DNA from: CALEMW01 sp964343835
Lineage (GTDB): Bacteria > Krumholzibacteriota > Krumholzibacteriia > LZORAL124-64-63
NCBI GenBank assembly: GCA_964343835.1
Contig: CAYFKR010000009.1
Coordinates: 81,345 to 145,344, forward strand
DNA length: 64,000 bases
Reading direction: 5' to 3'
Of this stretch, positions 35,438-43,581 are shown in pieces. The number at the start of each line of letters is the position of its first letter. The first letter of the stretch is position 1. The notes under the pieces were generated by a model. The model saw only the letters and a list, made by a program, of their open reading frames with translations. It made no database searches and was not told the origin of the DNA. The position numbers and the translations under genes were made by a program.

Positions 35438-37765
35438 CTATTCGCGGAAGCCCTTGTCCGGATCCCACCTGCGTTCGTCGTCGTGACAGGCGGAGCAGTC
35501 AGCCCGGGAGCCGAGCCCCTCCTCGTGACAGTCGGCGCAATCGGCATCAGCATGGGTCTCGTCCAGGTCCACTCCCACCACGCCGTGACGGAAATCGGGC
35601 CCGAAGAAATCCTCGCCGTGGCAGCCCGTGCAGCTGGGGTCGGGGCATTCGTAGGTGCCCCGGTCGCCGTGGCATGCACGGCAGTGGACGTCTTCGTGGA
35701 AGGGGCGGTGCGGCCAACCCGTCACCGCGTGATCGAAGAGGTCGTCCGCCGGCCTGCCGTGGCACTCCGTGCAGTCCGCCTCGCCGTGGCAGAGGTAGCA
35801 GGTGTCGTGGAGATCCACGTCCTGCAGCTCGCCCATGGGATGGGAGTCGTCGCGGTGGACGTGGCAACGCACGCAGCTCTGCTCACGATGACAGAGCGAG
35901 CAGTTCAGTTCGTAGAGGGTCGCGTGGTTGCGGTGGTGGAACGGCACCACGTCCCCCTCGTCGAACTCCGTCTCGAAGAGGATCAGCTCCTTCATCTCGA
36001 TGGGCTCGTAGTGGGTGTGTTCGCAGACCTCGTCGGTCATGCCCCGCAGCGGCCCGCTGCTCTTCTTCTCGTGGCAGATCTCGCACTTGGTGTCGTGGTC
36101 CCAGTCCTCGTGGCACCCCAGGCACTGCCGATGGTAGGCGCCCTTGAGCCCCGGCTGGGACAGGTCCTCGTGCAGGACGTCCACCGGATGGCACTCGCGG
36201 CAGGCGGGATGATCGCTGTTGGGCGGGGTGAAGTGATGGCACGTCTCGCAGCCTCCCCCCATGCCCACCATCCCCGCATGGGCGCGGTGGGAGAAGCGCA
36301 CCGGCACGTAGAGGTATTCCAGCTCGTCCAGGATCACGACGTCGGGACCCATGTCCACGGGCAGGTCGTCGTCCATGGCGTGGCGGGCGCACTGCCGGAC
36401 CTTGAGGCAGGGGTTCTCGGCCGTGGGGTGGATGCAGTCGTGGCATTCGATGCACCGGGGATCCTGGGCCGAAGCCGCAGCCGCCAGCAGGACGACCAGC
36501 AGGGCCGTCGCCCCGACCGCCGCCAGCTTCCCGGATCCGGACCGCTCCGGACGATCACCGTGCTCCTCCTCGGCCGGCAGCACCGGCAGATGGATCACCA
36601 GGAAACGGTAGACGAAGATCAGGCCCGAGATCAGCCCCACCGTCACGGCGATCTCCCCGATCGACGGGATGTAGGGCCCGTCAGCATAGGGAGGACTGTA
36701 GGCGGTGATGAACACGTCGAAACGGTTCCACGCCACGCCCAGCACCACGCAGGACACCGTGGCCAGCAGCCACCGCGGCGAGCGCCGGATCCGGTCGCTC
36801 CACAGCAGGATCATGGGCAGCACGAACCCGATCCCCACCTCGGCCAGCCACACCAGGCTCCGACCCGAGCCGTCCATCAGGCGACCCACCTCGTCCCGCA
36901 GCGCAAGGTCGCCGAAGCGGACCGCCAGGTAGACGCCCAGCAAACCGGGAATGAACCTCGCCAGCGGAGCCAGCACGTCCATCTCCGGCTCACGGCCGAA
37001 TGCCCGGGCCGCCAGGAGCCCCTCGAAGATCACCATGGGGAAGCCCACGGCGATGGCCGAGAGCAGGAAGAGCAGGGGGGAAACGGGGCTCCACCACAGC
37101 GGATGGAACTTGGAGGGCGCGATGACCACCAGCGCCCCGAGGGAGGACTGGTGGAGGCACGACAGCACCACGCCGGCGATGATGAACAGCGCCATCACCC
37201 GCCCCAGCGTGCGATCGAAGAGGCGCAGCAGGGACTCCGTCGCCCGGTTCAGGATGCGCGCCGGTCCCGGCAGCGACACCCGCCCGGCGAAGCGCTCCAC
37301 CACCATGGGCAGGAACTCGATGTAGAGAACCGTCAGGTAGCACATCACGCAGATGCCCACCTCGAACAGGACCGAGTTGCCCGACCACATGGAGGGCAGG
37401 ACGGGGTGCCAGATGTTGTAGAACCGTCCCAGGTCCACCAGCAGCCCCAACACGACGAACGTATAGCCCAGCATGGCCGTCAACAGGGCCGGCCGGACCA
37501 CGGCCTCGTAACGCTCCTGATGGAACACGTGGGCCAGGGCCGCGGACGTGAATCCACCCGCGGCGAGGGCCACGCCCGTCGCCACGTCGATGCCGATCCA
37601 CAGGCCCCAGGGGTACTGGTCGTCGAGGTTGGTCATCGAGCCGATGCCGAACAGGAACCGGCGGGCGGCGAACGCCGCGCCCACCAGCATCAGCAGCACC
37701 AGGACCTTCGTCCCGGGGCTGAACATCGGGCCTCCGACGGGACGCGACCGGACATGCTCACTCAT
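35438..37765 (-). CDS. NrfD/HybB-type quinol-interacting membrane subunit fused to a 13-haem cytochrome c
   Basis: 775 residues. Residues 20-395 have about ten hydrophobic helices with the NrfD/HybB layout (WGLWIGIDVATGVALAAGGF near 53-72). A further hydrophobic stretch at 413-433 ends in AAAASAQDP, resembling a signal peptide, and then a periplasmic domain carries thirteen CxxCH motifs beginning at about 438, 506, 522, 548, 561, 622, 631, 656, 665, 695, 712, 743 and 757. NrfD-type subunits exchange electrons with menaquinone; the cytochrome would carry them outward. It overlaps the ferredoxin gene by 8 bases. Related separate-gene systems are Hmc, Qrc and the Geobacter Cbc complexes. No catalytic molybdopterin subunit is present. 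Confidence 0.9.
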   Translation of the reverse strand: MSEHVRSRPVGGPMFSPGTKVLVLLMLVGAAFAARRFLFGIGSMTNLDDQYPWGLWIGIDVATGVALAAGGFTSAALAHVFHQERYEAVVRPALLTAMLGYTFVVLGLLVDLGRFYNIWHPVLPSMWSGNSVLFEVGICVMCYLTVLYIEFLPMVVERFAGRVSLPGPARILNRATESLLRLFDRTLGRVMALFIIAGVVLSCLHQSSLGALVVIAPSKFHPLWWSPVSPLLFLLSAIAVGFPMVIFEGLLAARAFGREPEMDVLAPLARFIPGLLGVYLAVRFGDLALRDEVGRLMDGSGRSLVWLAEVGIGFVLPMILLWSDRIRRSPRWLLATVSCVVLGVAWNRFDVFITAYSPPYADGPYIPSIGEIAVTVGLISGLIFVYRFLVIHLPVLPAEEEHGDRPERSGSGKLAAVGATALLVVLLAAAASAQDPRCIECHDCIHPTAENPCLKVRQCARHAMDDDLPVDMGPDVVILDELEYLYVPVRFSHRAHAGMVGMGGGCETCHHFTPPNSDHPACRECHPVDVLHEDLSQPGLKGAYHRQCLGCHEDWDHDTKCEICHEKKSSGPLRGMTDEVCEHTHYEPIEMKELILFETEFDEGDVVPFHHRNHATLYELNCSLCHREQSCVRCHVHRDDSHPMGELQDVDLHDTCYLCHGEADCTECHGRPADDLFDHAVTGWPHRPFHEDVHCRACHGDRGTYECPDPSCTGCHGEDFFGPDFRHGVVGVDLDETHADADCADCHEEGLGSRADCSACHDDERRWDPDKGFRE

Positions 37766-38654
37766 CGTCCACCTCCCCGTCGTCGACGTTCCGCTTCCTG
37801 CCGGTCATCCACATGGCCTGACCCAGCAGGCCGTAGAGGGCGATGGGCGGAATGAAGTTCTTGAACACCCCGTGCTGGATCGTCTCGGTCAGGCGGGGCG
37901 GCGCCTCGTCCGACAGTGCGGGCAGGCCCAGCTCCGTCATGTCGCGGCCGGCGATGTACAGCCAGGCCGTGCCGCCCACCTCGTGCTCACCGAACACGTG
38001 GTCGTGGTACTGGTCGGGGTGATTGCGGATCTTGCTGTGGGCGATCTCCAGGAGCCGTTCCCTGGGCCCGTACGTGAGGCATTCCACCGGACAGATGGCG
38101 ACGCAGGCCGGGGGCTCCGACTCGTCCTCGCGATGACGGCAGAGCTCACACTTGCGGACCCTCGGCGTCAGGGCGTCGTGGTACTCGTACGCGGGAACCT
38201 GGAACGGGCAGGCGACCATGCAGTACCGGCAGCCCATGCAGCGCCAGGGATCGTAGATGACCGCCCCGTCCTCGCGCTTGGAGAAGGCCGACACCACACA
38301 CGCGCTCACGCAGGCCGGGTCGTTGCAGTGCATGCACTGGACCTTCGTCCAGACCGCCCCCTCGCTGACCGACGGTTCCTCCCACCTGTTGACCACCGTG
38401 AAGCTGGACTCGGTAGGGCGCCTGTGGTCGGTGAAGACGTCGGGGGATTCGAAATCCGAGAGCGGTCGCTCCGGCAGGTCGTTGGCCTGGTTGCAGGCCC
38501 ATTCGCACTTCCGACAGCCGATGCACTTGGTGACGTCGACCAGGACGCCGTGCGTGCCCGCCCGCGACGCCTCTCCCGAGGCGAGGGCGCCGCCGGCTCC
38601 GGACAGGACGACCCCCGCCGTGCCGACGGTTTTGAGGAACTCTCGACGATCCAT
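37758..38654 (-). CDS. Tat-exported ferredoxin with four [4Fe-4S] clusters (HybA/NrfC/DsrO-like)
   Basis: 298 residues. It starts with a twin-arginine signal MDRREFLKTVGTAG followed by a hydrophobic stretch to about residue 30. Four cysteine clusters follow: CIGCRKCEWAC, CMHCNDPACVSAC, CMGCRYCMVAC and CELC...CVAIC, as in HybA-type electron-transfer subunits. A C-terminal hydrophobic helix (about 268-285, PPIALYGLLGQAMWM) may anchor it in the membrane. It is the first gene of a two-gene operon with the NrfD-cytochrome fusion and should pass electrons between quinone-linked NrfD and the haems or an unknown partner. Confidence 0.92.
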   Translation of the reverse strand: MDRREFLKTVGTAGVVLSGAGGALASGEASRAGTHGVLVDVTKCIGCRKCEWACNQANDLPERPLSDFESPDVFTDHRRPTESSFTVVNRWEEPSVSEGAVWTKVQCMHCNDPACVSACVVSAFSKREDGAVIYDPWRCMGCRYCMVACPFQVPAYEYHDALTPRVRKCELCRHREDESEPPACVAICPVECLTYGPRERLLEIAHSKIRNHPDQYHDHVFGEHEVGGTAWLYIAGRDMTELGLPALSDEAPPRLTETIQHGVFKNFIPPIALYGLLGQAMWMTGRKRNVDDGEVDDE

Positions 38655-38765
38655 CAGCGACCCACTCCCTTCTGCGGCCGTGCCGCGGGGACGAGTCGGA
38701 TCCGGGCTCGAACGGATCACCCTCTTGAGCGAGGGGCGCGAGCGCCGGAATCACCCAGCACCACC

Positions 38766-38803
38766 ATATGAAAAGCGCCTCTCATTTGTATGTCAATATT
38801 ATA
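38766..38803 (-). promoter_or_regulatory. AT-rich island upstream of the redox operon with promoter-like boxes
   Basis: The - strand contains TATAAT (38803-38798) next to TTGACA (38796-38791). Neither has a clear partner at 16-18 bases, so the exact promoter is not resolved. The AT-richness in this GC-rich genome and the position 110-150 bases before the ferredoxin ATG point to the operon control region. Confidence 0.3.
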
Positions 38804-38844
38804 ACAGGGATGAGCGCGCGAAAGGAAAAGTCATGGGGGGCAGG

Positions 38845-38878
38845 AAAAAAGAAAGGAGGCGACCCTGGGGTCGCCTCC
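38845..38878 (-). terminator. Intrinsic terminator after tRNA-Gly
   Basis: A 10-bp stem GGAGGCGACC/GGTCGCCTCC (38855-38864 with 38869-38878) with a 4-base loop, followed on the - strand by TTTCTTTTTT. Confidence 0.9.
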
Positions 38879-38883
38879 TGATC

Positions 38884-38959
<76 letters not shown>

Positions 38960-39018
38960 CACAGAAATGTTCGGACTTGGAATGATAACCCGATGAAGCG
39001 ACTTGTCAAACAGCTTTT

Positions 39019-40161
39019 TCAGGCGCCGGCCAGTTCCCGGTAGACGGCTGCGGTCGCTTCGGCCGCCGATTCCCAGGAGTATTCTCCGAGGGCCCGACTG
39101 CGTGCCGCTTCCCCGAGTCGACGCCGCTCGTCGGGATCGGCGAGCAGCCTGACCATCCCGTCGACGAGGGGCTGCACGCGGCCGGCAGGCACGAACGAGA
39201 CCGCCTCCCCTCCCGCCTCGAGGTTCGGCGGAATGTCGCTGACCAGGCAGCATCGTCCGTGGCTCATGCCCTCGAGCAGGGCGATGGACAGTCCCTCGAG
39301 GGTCGAAGGCAGGACGACCATCTCCGCATTGCCCCACAGCTCGTCCAGGTCGCTGCCGTGGACGAAGCCCGTGAAGACCGTGCCGTCCGGCGCGGCCGCC
39401 TTCAGTTCATCGACGTAGCCCTCGGTGAATCCCGCATCGCCGGCGATGACCAGCTGGTGCCTGGCCCTGATCTCCTCGGGCAGCCTGCCGTAGGCGTCGA
39501 TCAGGAGATGGCATCCCTTCTCCGGGACGAGTCGCCCGACGAACAGGATGTAACCCTCCTTCACGCCGCGACGGGCCGCCGGGCCGAAGGGAACGGAGTC
39601 CGGAGCGGTGATGCCGTTGGGGATGCAGACGGTGTCGCGGCCGTAGACCGTGCGGTAGTGATCCGCCAGGGCGTTGGACACCACGATGGTCCGGTCGGGC
39701 TGGGATGCACTGGCCCTCTCCCCCAGCCTCAGGACACCCGTCGCCAGCCGCCCCCACTTCTCGCGCTGCCAGTCCAGCCCGTGGACGGTGGTGACCGTCC
39801 TTCCCCGTCGGAGGATGCGTGGCACGGCGGCCAGAAGACCGGGTCCCAGGGCGTGGTAGTGGACCACGTCGTAGCCTTCACGCAAGGCGTCCAGCGTGCA
39901 GACGACGGTATGGGTGATGGCGTCGAGGTGCTTGGTGGGGATGCTGGGAAGCCGACGGACCCTGACCCCCTGGTGGAGGGTCGGGCCGTCGGCGTCGCTG
40001 TAGTGGGGACGGGAGTAGATGTCCACGTGGATGCCGTGTTCGGGCAGGCGCACCGCCAGCTCGGCCACGTGGCGTTCGATGCCGCCGTGGACGGGCGGAT
40101 GGCCCTTCTGTCCGATCATCGCGACCCGCAGCGCCCGGGTCAGGCCTCCGCCCCCCGCCAT
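39019..40161 (-). CDS. Family 4 glycosyltransferase
   Basis: 380 residues. GT-B fold with an N-terminal acceptor half (MIGQKGHPPVHGGIERHVAE) and a C-terminal donor half with LFVGRLVPEKGCHLLIDAY and PSTLEGLSIALLEGMSHG, the GT4 donor-site motif. The GGIERHV segment is common in rhamnosyl- and mannosyltransferases of O-antigen and capsule clusters. ATG 40161 lies five bases after the Gfo/Idh gene. The sugar donor is unknown. Confidence 0.88.
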   Translation of the reverse strand: MAGGGGLTRALRVAMIGQKGHPPVHGGIERHVAELAVRLPEHGIHVDIYSRPHYSDADGPTLHQGVRVRRLPSIPTKHLDAITHTVVCTLDALREGYDVVHYHALGPGLLAAVPRILRRGRTVTTVHGLDWQREKWGRLATGVLRLGERASASQPDRTIVVSNALADHYRTVYGRDTVCIPNGITAPDSVPFGPAARRGVKEGYILFVGRLVPEKGCHLLIDAYGRLPEEIRARHQLVIAGDAGFTEGYVDELKAAAPDGTVFTGFVHGSDLDELWGNAEMVVLPSTLEGLSIALLEGMSHGRCCLVSDIPPNLEAGGEAVSFVPAGRVQPLVDGMVRLLADPDERRRLGEAARSRALGEYSWESAAEATAAVYRELAGA

Positions 40162-40166
40162 GGAGA

Positions 40167-41195
40167 TCAGACGGCGCTGTGGGCCACGTCCAGCGGGGCG
40201 CCACCCTCGCGGATCGACTGGCAGGCCTTCTCGAGAACCTCCACGACCTGCAGACCGAGGCCGCCGTCGCTGAGGGAGGTCTCGCGGCCCAGGACCACGT
40301 CCACGAAGTGGGAGGTCTCGACCTTCAAGGGCTCCTGCCCGTCGATCTTGGGGATCAGGATGTCGCCGTGGCGGTAGGCCAGGTGGAACTCGCCGAAACC
40401 GTCGTAGTGCGGCATCACGTCCACGCCCTTGTCGCAGATGCGGATCTTGTCGGTCATGGCCACGTCGTCGTAGACCACCATCTTCTTGCTGCCGACGAAG
40501 GTCGCCTCGCGGGTCTTGTTGGGGTCGAGCCAGCTCACGTGGATGTTGGCCAGCTGGCCGGTCGGATACTCCAGGGTGACGAAGGCCACGTCCTCGAGGT
40601 TCTTCTCCGTCTGCACGAAGCACTGGCCCGTGGCGCTGACGCGCACCGGCGAGGAGCCGAAGAGGTAGTTGAGCATGGCCACGTCGTGGGGCACGAGGTC
40701 CCAGACGACGTTGGCGTCCTTCTGGAAGATGCCCAGGTTCACCCGGCGGATGTTGACGTAGTACATGTCGCCGAGCTCGCCCGTGGTGATCAGCTCGCGG
40801 ATCTTGCGCACGGCGGGCACGAAGAGGAAGGTGTGGCCCACCATGATCTGCAGGCCCTTGGCGGCGGCGATGGCGTTGAGCTCCTCGCACTCCGCGGCGC
40901 TGGCTGCCATGGGCTTCTCGATGAAGAGGTGCTTGCCGGACTCGAGGACGGCCTTGCCGAGGGGGAAGTGCGTGCTGACGGGCGTGGCCACGACCACTGC
41001 GTCGATGGAGTCGTCCCCGATGACCGCTTCGTGGTCGGCCACCACGTCGGCGTTGGGGTACAGTTCCTTCATGTGTGCACGGCGCTTCTCGTCGAGGTCA
41101 CAGATCCGGACCAGGTCCACTTCGGGGTTGTTGTTGAAGTTCCGAATCAGGTTCGGTCCCCAGTATCCGCATCCGATGGCCGCCATCTTCAGCAT
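40167..41195 (-). CDS. Gfo/Idh/MocA-family oxidoreductase (WbpB/WlbA-like)
   Basis: 342 residues. The N-terminal NAD(P)-binding fold starts AAIGCGYWGPNLIRNF, and the catalytic EKP motif is at about 95 (HLFIEKPMAAS). The C-terminal Gfo/Idh alpha/beta domain follows. The WGPNLIRNF form is frequent in enzymes oxidising C3 of UDP-GlcNAc uronate, ahead of DegT-type transamination. The WbpA-like dehydrogenase (11.6 kb) and the DegT enzyme (42.2 kb) would bracket this step. That pathway is inference from gene content. Confidence 0.83.
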   Translation of the reverse strand: MLKMAAIGCGYWGPNLIRNFNNNPEVDLVRICDLDEKRRAHMKELYPNADVVADHEAVIGDDSIDAVVVATPVSTHFPLGKAVLESGKHLFIEKPMAASAAECEELNAIAAAKGLQIMVGHTFLFVPAVRKIRELITTGELGDMYYVNIRRVNLGIFQKDANVVWDLVPHDVAMLNYLFGSSPVRVSATGQCFVQTEKNLEDVAFVTLEYPTGQLANIHVSWLDPNKTREATFVGSKKMVVYDDVAMTDKIRICDKGVDVMPHYDGFGEFHLAYRHGDILIPKIDGQEPLKVETSHFVDVVLGRETSLSDGGLGLQVVEVLEKACQSIREGGAPLDVAHSAV

Positions 41196-41233
41196 GGCGC
41201 TCTCCTTGTCGTGTGTGAACGTCCCGGGCGATC

Positions 41234-41273
41234 AAAACGGGGCCGATCGCCTGTGCGCGATGCCGACCCCGTT
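41234..41273 (-). terminator. Intrinsic terminator between sugar transferase and Gfo/Idh genes
   Basis: On the - strand AACGGGGTCG...ATCGC pairs with GCGATCGGCCCCGTT, with a two-base bulge, and is followed by TT. It splits the aminotransferase/sugar transferase group from the Gfo/Idh-glycosyltransferase pair. Confidence 0.75.
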
Positions 41274-41318
41274 GTAACTTCGTACGTTGGCGCGTGGACT
41301 TGAGTCTCCGTTGTCCGG

Positions 41319-42050
41319 TCAGTACCCGCCGGTCCCCTTCAGCACCACCGGGACGGTCTTGAGGATGATCCTGATATCCTCCATCAGCGTCCAGGTGTTG
41401 ATGTAGTGGATGTCCAGGCGGACCATCTCCTCGAAGGGCACGTTGCTGCGTCCGCTCACCTGCCACAGTCCCGTCAGCCCCGGCGTGACCCTCAGCCGCT
41501 CGTGATGCCACGGCTGGTAGTGGTCCAGCTCGTAGGCGATGGGCGGGCGCGGGCCCACGATGGTCATCTCGCCGCGCAGGATGTTGAACAGCTGGGGCAG
41601 CTCGTCCAGGGACGTCTTGCGCAGCCAGGCACCGACCTTCGTGATGCGCGGGTCGTTCTTCATCTTGAAGACCCGGCCCGTGTCCTGCTGCTGTTGCTGC
41701 TGGCCGTCGCCGTTGATGAACATGGCCGCGAACTGGCGATGGATGGCGTCGTCGCTGTTGTGGACCATCGTCCGGAACTTGAAGAACCGGAACGGGACGC
41801 CGTCCCGACCGATCCTCTCCTGCACGAAGAGCACAGGTCCTGGACTGGACCTCTTGACGAGGAACGTGATGACCGCCAGCAAAGGCGACAGTGCGAGAAC
41901 GGCGAGCGAACACAGGACGACGTCCAGCATTCGCTTCATCTTGCCCTGGATACCGGCGAGACGATTCGTGTCGGCGACCACGTAGAGGGCAGGCGCCTGC
42001 GACACGACGTTGTCCGGTACGGCCGAGAGGGCTACCGCGTCTTCCTTCAT
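41319..42050 (-). CDS. Second initiating sugar-phosphate transferase (WcaJ/WbaP C-terminal type)
   Basis: 243 residues. The N-terminal 40 residues are not recognised; a hydrophobic helix follows at about 45-66 and then the bacterial sugar transferase domain: FFKFRTMV, LDELPQLFNILRGEMTIVGP and PGLTGLWQVSGRS. An insert with six consecutive Gln (about 116-121) sits before TGRVFKMKNDPRIT. It starts a glycan repeat on undecaprenyl phosphate. It is the second such enzyme in the window, so the cell may build two different glycans. Confidence 0.9.
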   Translation of the reverse strand: MKEDAVALSAVPDNVVSQAPALYVVADTNRLAGIQGKMKRMLDVVLCSLAVLALSPLLAVITFLVKRSSPGPVLFVQERIGRDGVPFRFFKFRTMVHNSDDAIHRQFAAMFINGDGQQQQQQDTGRVFKMKNDPRITKVGAWLRKTSLDELPQLFNILRGEMTIVGPRPPIAYELDHYQPWHHERLRVTPGLTGLWQVSGRSNVPFEEMVRLDIHYINTWTLMEDIRIILKTVPVVLKGTGGY

Positions 42051-42181
42051 GGTGGGGACTCCTGGTCCTTCTTCGAGTTGCGGATCAGCTCCGGAAACGC
42101 GTTAGCTTGGCGCCATCCAACTCCTCTCGGGGACCGGGGCGCCGTGGCGCCCCGCAGTCGATATTTCCCTCCGTCCGCAGA

Positions 42182-43273
42182 TTATAGCAGAGAATCGCAG
42201 ACCGCGTCCACCATCTCGTGCGTCATTTCTGCAAAAATCGGCAGGGAAACAATGTTTTCGCACAGGGCCTCCCCGACCGGGCACGAAACGTCACCGCCGA
42301 GGTGCGGGGTCAGGGCGGGCTGCTTGTTGCAGGCCACCGGATAATGCCTGCCGCAGTAGATCTGGTCGTCCCTCAGCCGGGCGATCAGTCCCTCCGGATC
42401 CTCGGCCTGGATGGGGAACAGGTGGTGGACCGGCTCGGTGTCCGGGAGCAGCGCGGGCATGCGGTAATGGCCCTCGAGCCGCTCGCGGTAGCGGGCGGCG
42501 ATGGCGCGCCGCGACTCGTTCCACGAGGCGAGGTGCTTGAGCTTGACGTCCAGCACGACGGCCTGGAGGGTGTCCAGCCTGCCCGTGTAGCCGACGACGT
42601 CGTGGATGTTCTTGATCTTCCCCTGCCCGTGATGCCGGAAGCTCACGATGCGCTCGACGATCTCCTGATCAGCCGTCACGACGGCGCCACCGTCGCCGAA
42701 GGCGCCCAGGTTCTTGCCGGGATAGAAGCTGAAGCCGGCGGCGCGGCCCAGGGTACCCGTGCGGCGGCCCTTGTAGCGGGCGCCGTGGGCCTGGCAGGCG
42801 TCCTCGATCAGGGGGATGTCACCGGCCACGGCCGCGATCTCGTCCCAGGGGACCAGGTTGCCGAACAGGTGCACCGGGATGATGGCCTTCGTCCGGGGGG
42901 TGATGGCGGCGGCCACGGTCTCGGGGCTCATCTGCCAGGTGTCGGGATCCACGTCGGCGAAGACGGGGGTCGCGCCGGTGTAGACGATGGCCTCCACCGT
43001 GGCGATGAAGGTGTTGGGCGTGGTGATGACCTCGTCGCCGGAGCCGATGCCGAGGGCCCGGAGGATCAGGTGCAGGGCCTGGGTGCCGGAATCGACGCCG
43101 ATGGCGTGGGGCGCCTCGCAGAATGCGGCGAAGTTGGCCTCGAAGCGCTCCAGGCGATCACCCAGGATGAAGGCCGTGTTGTCCACCACGTCGGACATGG
43201 CGGCGTCGAGCTCTTCGCGGAGGGGGGCGACCTGGGCCTTCAGGTCCAGGAAGGGCACGGGGCGAGTGGTCAT
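42182..43273 (-). CDS. DegT/DnrJ/EryC1/StrS-family sugar aminotransferase (WbpE-like)
   Basis: 363 residues. A PLP-dependent sugar aminotransferase with the start VPFLDLKAQVAPLREEL, the cofactor pocket DSGTQALHLILRAL, EDACQAHGA, and the PLP-binding Lys187 in SFYPGKNLGAFGDGG. The FLDLKAQ start and the neighbours favour transamination of a 3-keto UDP-hexuronate (WbpE role), but 4-aminotransferase activity cannot be ruled out. It is transcribed ahead of the sugar transferase, 131 bases apart. Confidence 0.88.
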   Translation of the reverse strand: MTTRPVPFLDLKAQVAPLREELDAAMSDVVDNTAFILGDRLERFEANFAAFCEAPHAIGVDSGTQALHLILRALGIGSGDEVITTPNTFIATVEAIVYTGATPVFADVDPDTWQMSPETVAAAITPRTKAIIPVHLFGNLVPWDEIAAVAGDIPLIEDACQAHGARYKGRRTGTLGRAAGFSFYPGKNLGAFGDGGAVVTADQEIVERIVSFRHHGQGKIKNIHDVVGYTGRLDTLQAVVLDVKLKHLASWNESRRAIAARYRERLEGHYRMPALLPDTEPVHHLFPIQAEDPEGLIARLRDDQIYCGRHYPVACNKQPALTPHLGGDVSCPVGEALCENIVSLPIFAEMTHEMVDAVCDSLL

Positions 43274-43419
43274 CGGATTACGGCTCCCGGTTGCGGCAAT
43301 GAGTCGTCGCGGAGGATCTTTCCCCCGGCGCGGTGATCATCGCCCTTCATTTTATCAAATCCGGACCGCGGTGTCTGCCCCGGTGTCACCCAGAGGCCTG
43401 CAAGGCGATCACAAAACCC

Positions 43420-43447
43420 TTGCGTTCCGGAACCAAGCTGGTTTATT
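43420..43447 (+). promoter_or_regulatory. Candidate promoter for ino1
   Basis: TTGCGT (43420-43425) and TTTATT (43442-43447) are spaced by 16 bases. The predicted start lies only a few bases before the hairpin at 43460. Confidence 0.35.
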
Positions 43448-43459
43448 CGTGCAGGATCC

Positions 43460-43490
43460 GGGCCGAGGTCGACCCTCGGCCCCAGTTTTT
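43460..43490 (+). terminator. Terminator-like hairpin in the ino1 leader (attenuator candidate)
   Basis: A 9-bp stem GGGCCGAGG/CCTCGGCCC (43460-43468 with 43474-43482) with a 5-base loop and a TTTTT run (43486-43490), reading on the + strand toward ino1. No + gene lies immediately upstream to need it. Confidence 0.65.
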
Positions 43491-43581
43491 CCGGGCGCGG
43501 CCAACCTAGGCAGGTGACCACGCCCCGTCAACGTGAAAGAACGGTGAGACCGCCCTGCGGTCCGCAGAGAGGAGCACGACG

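Larger units (their letters stand above)
43274..43581. other. Divergent 308-bp region between degT and ino1
   Basis: It contains a weak promoter pair and a terminator-like hairpin on the + strand (listed separately) ahead of ino1. On the - strand side there is an AT-rich TTTGATAAAATG patch but no clear -35 for degT. No ORF of substance is seen. Confidence 0.5.
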
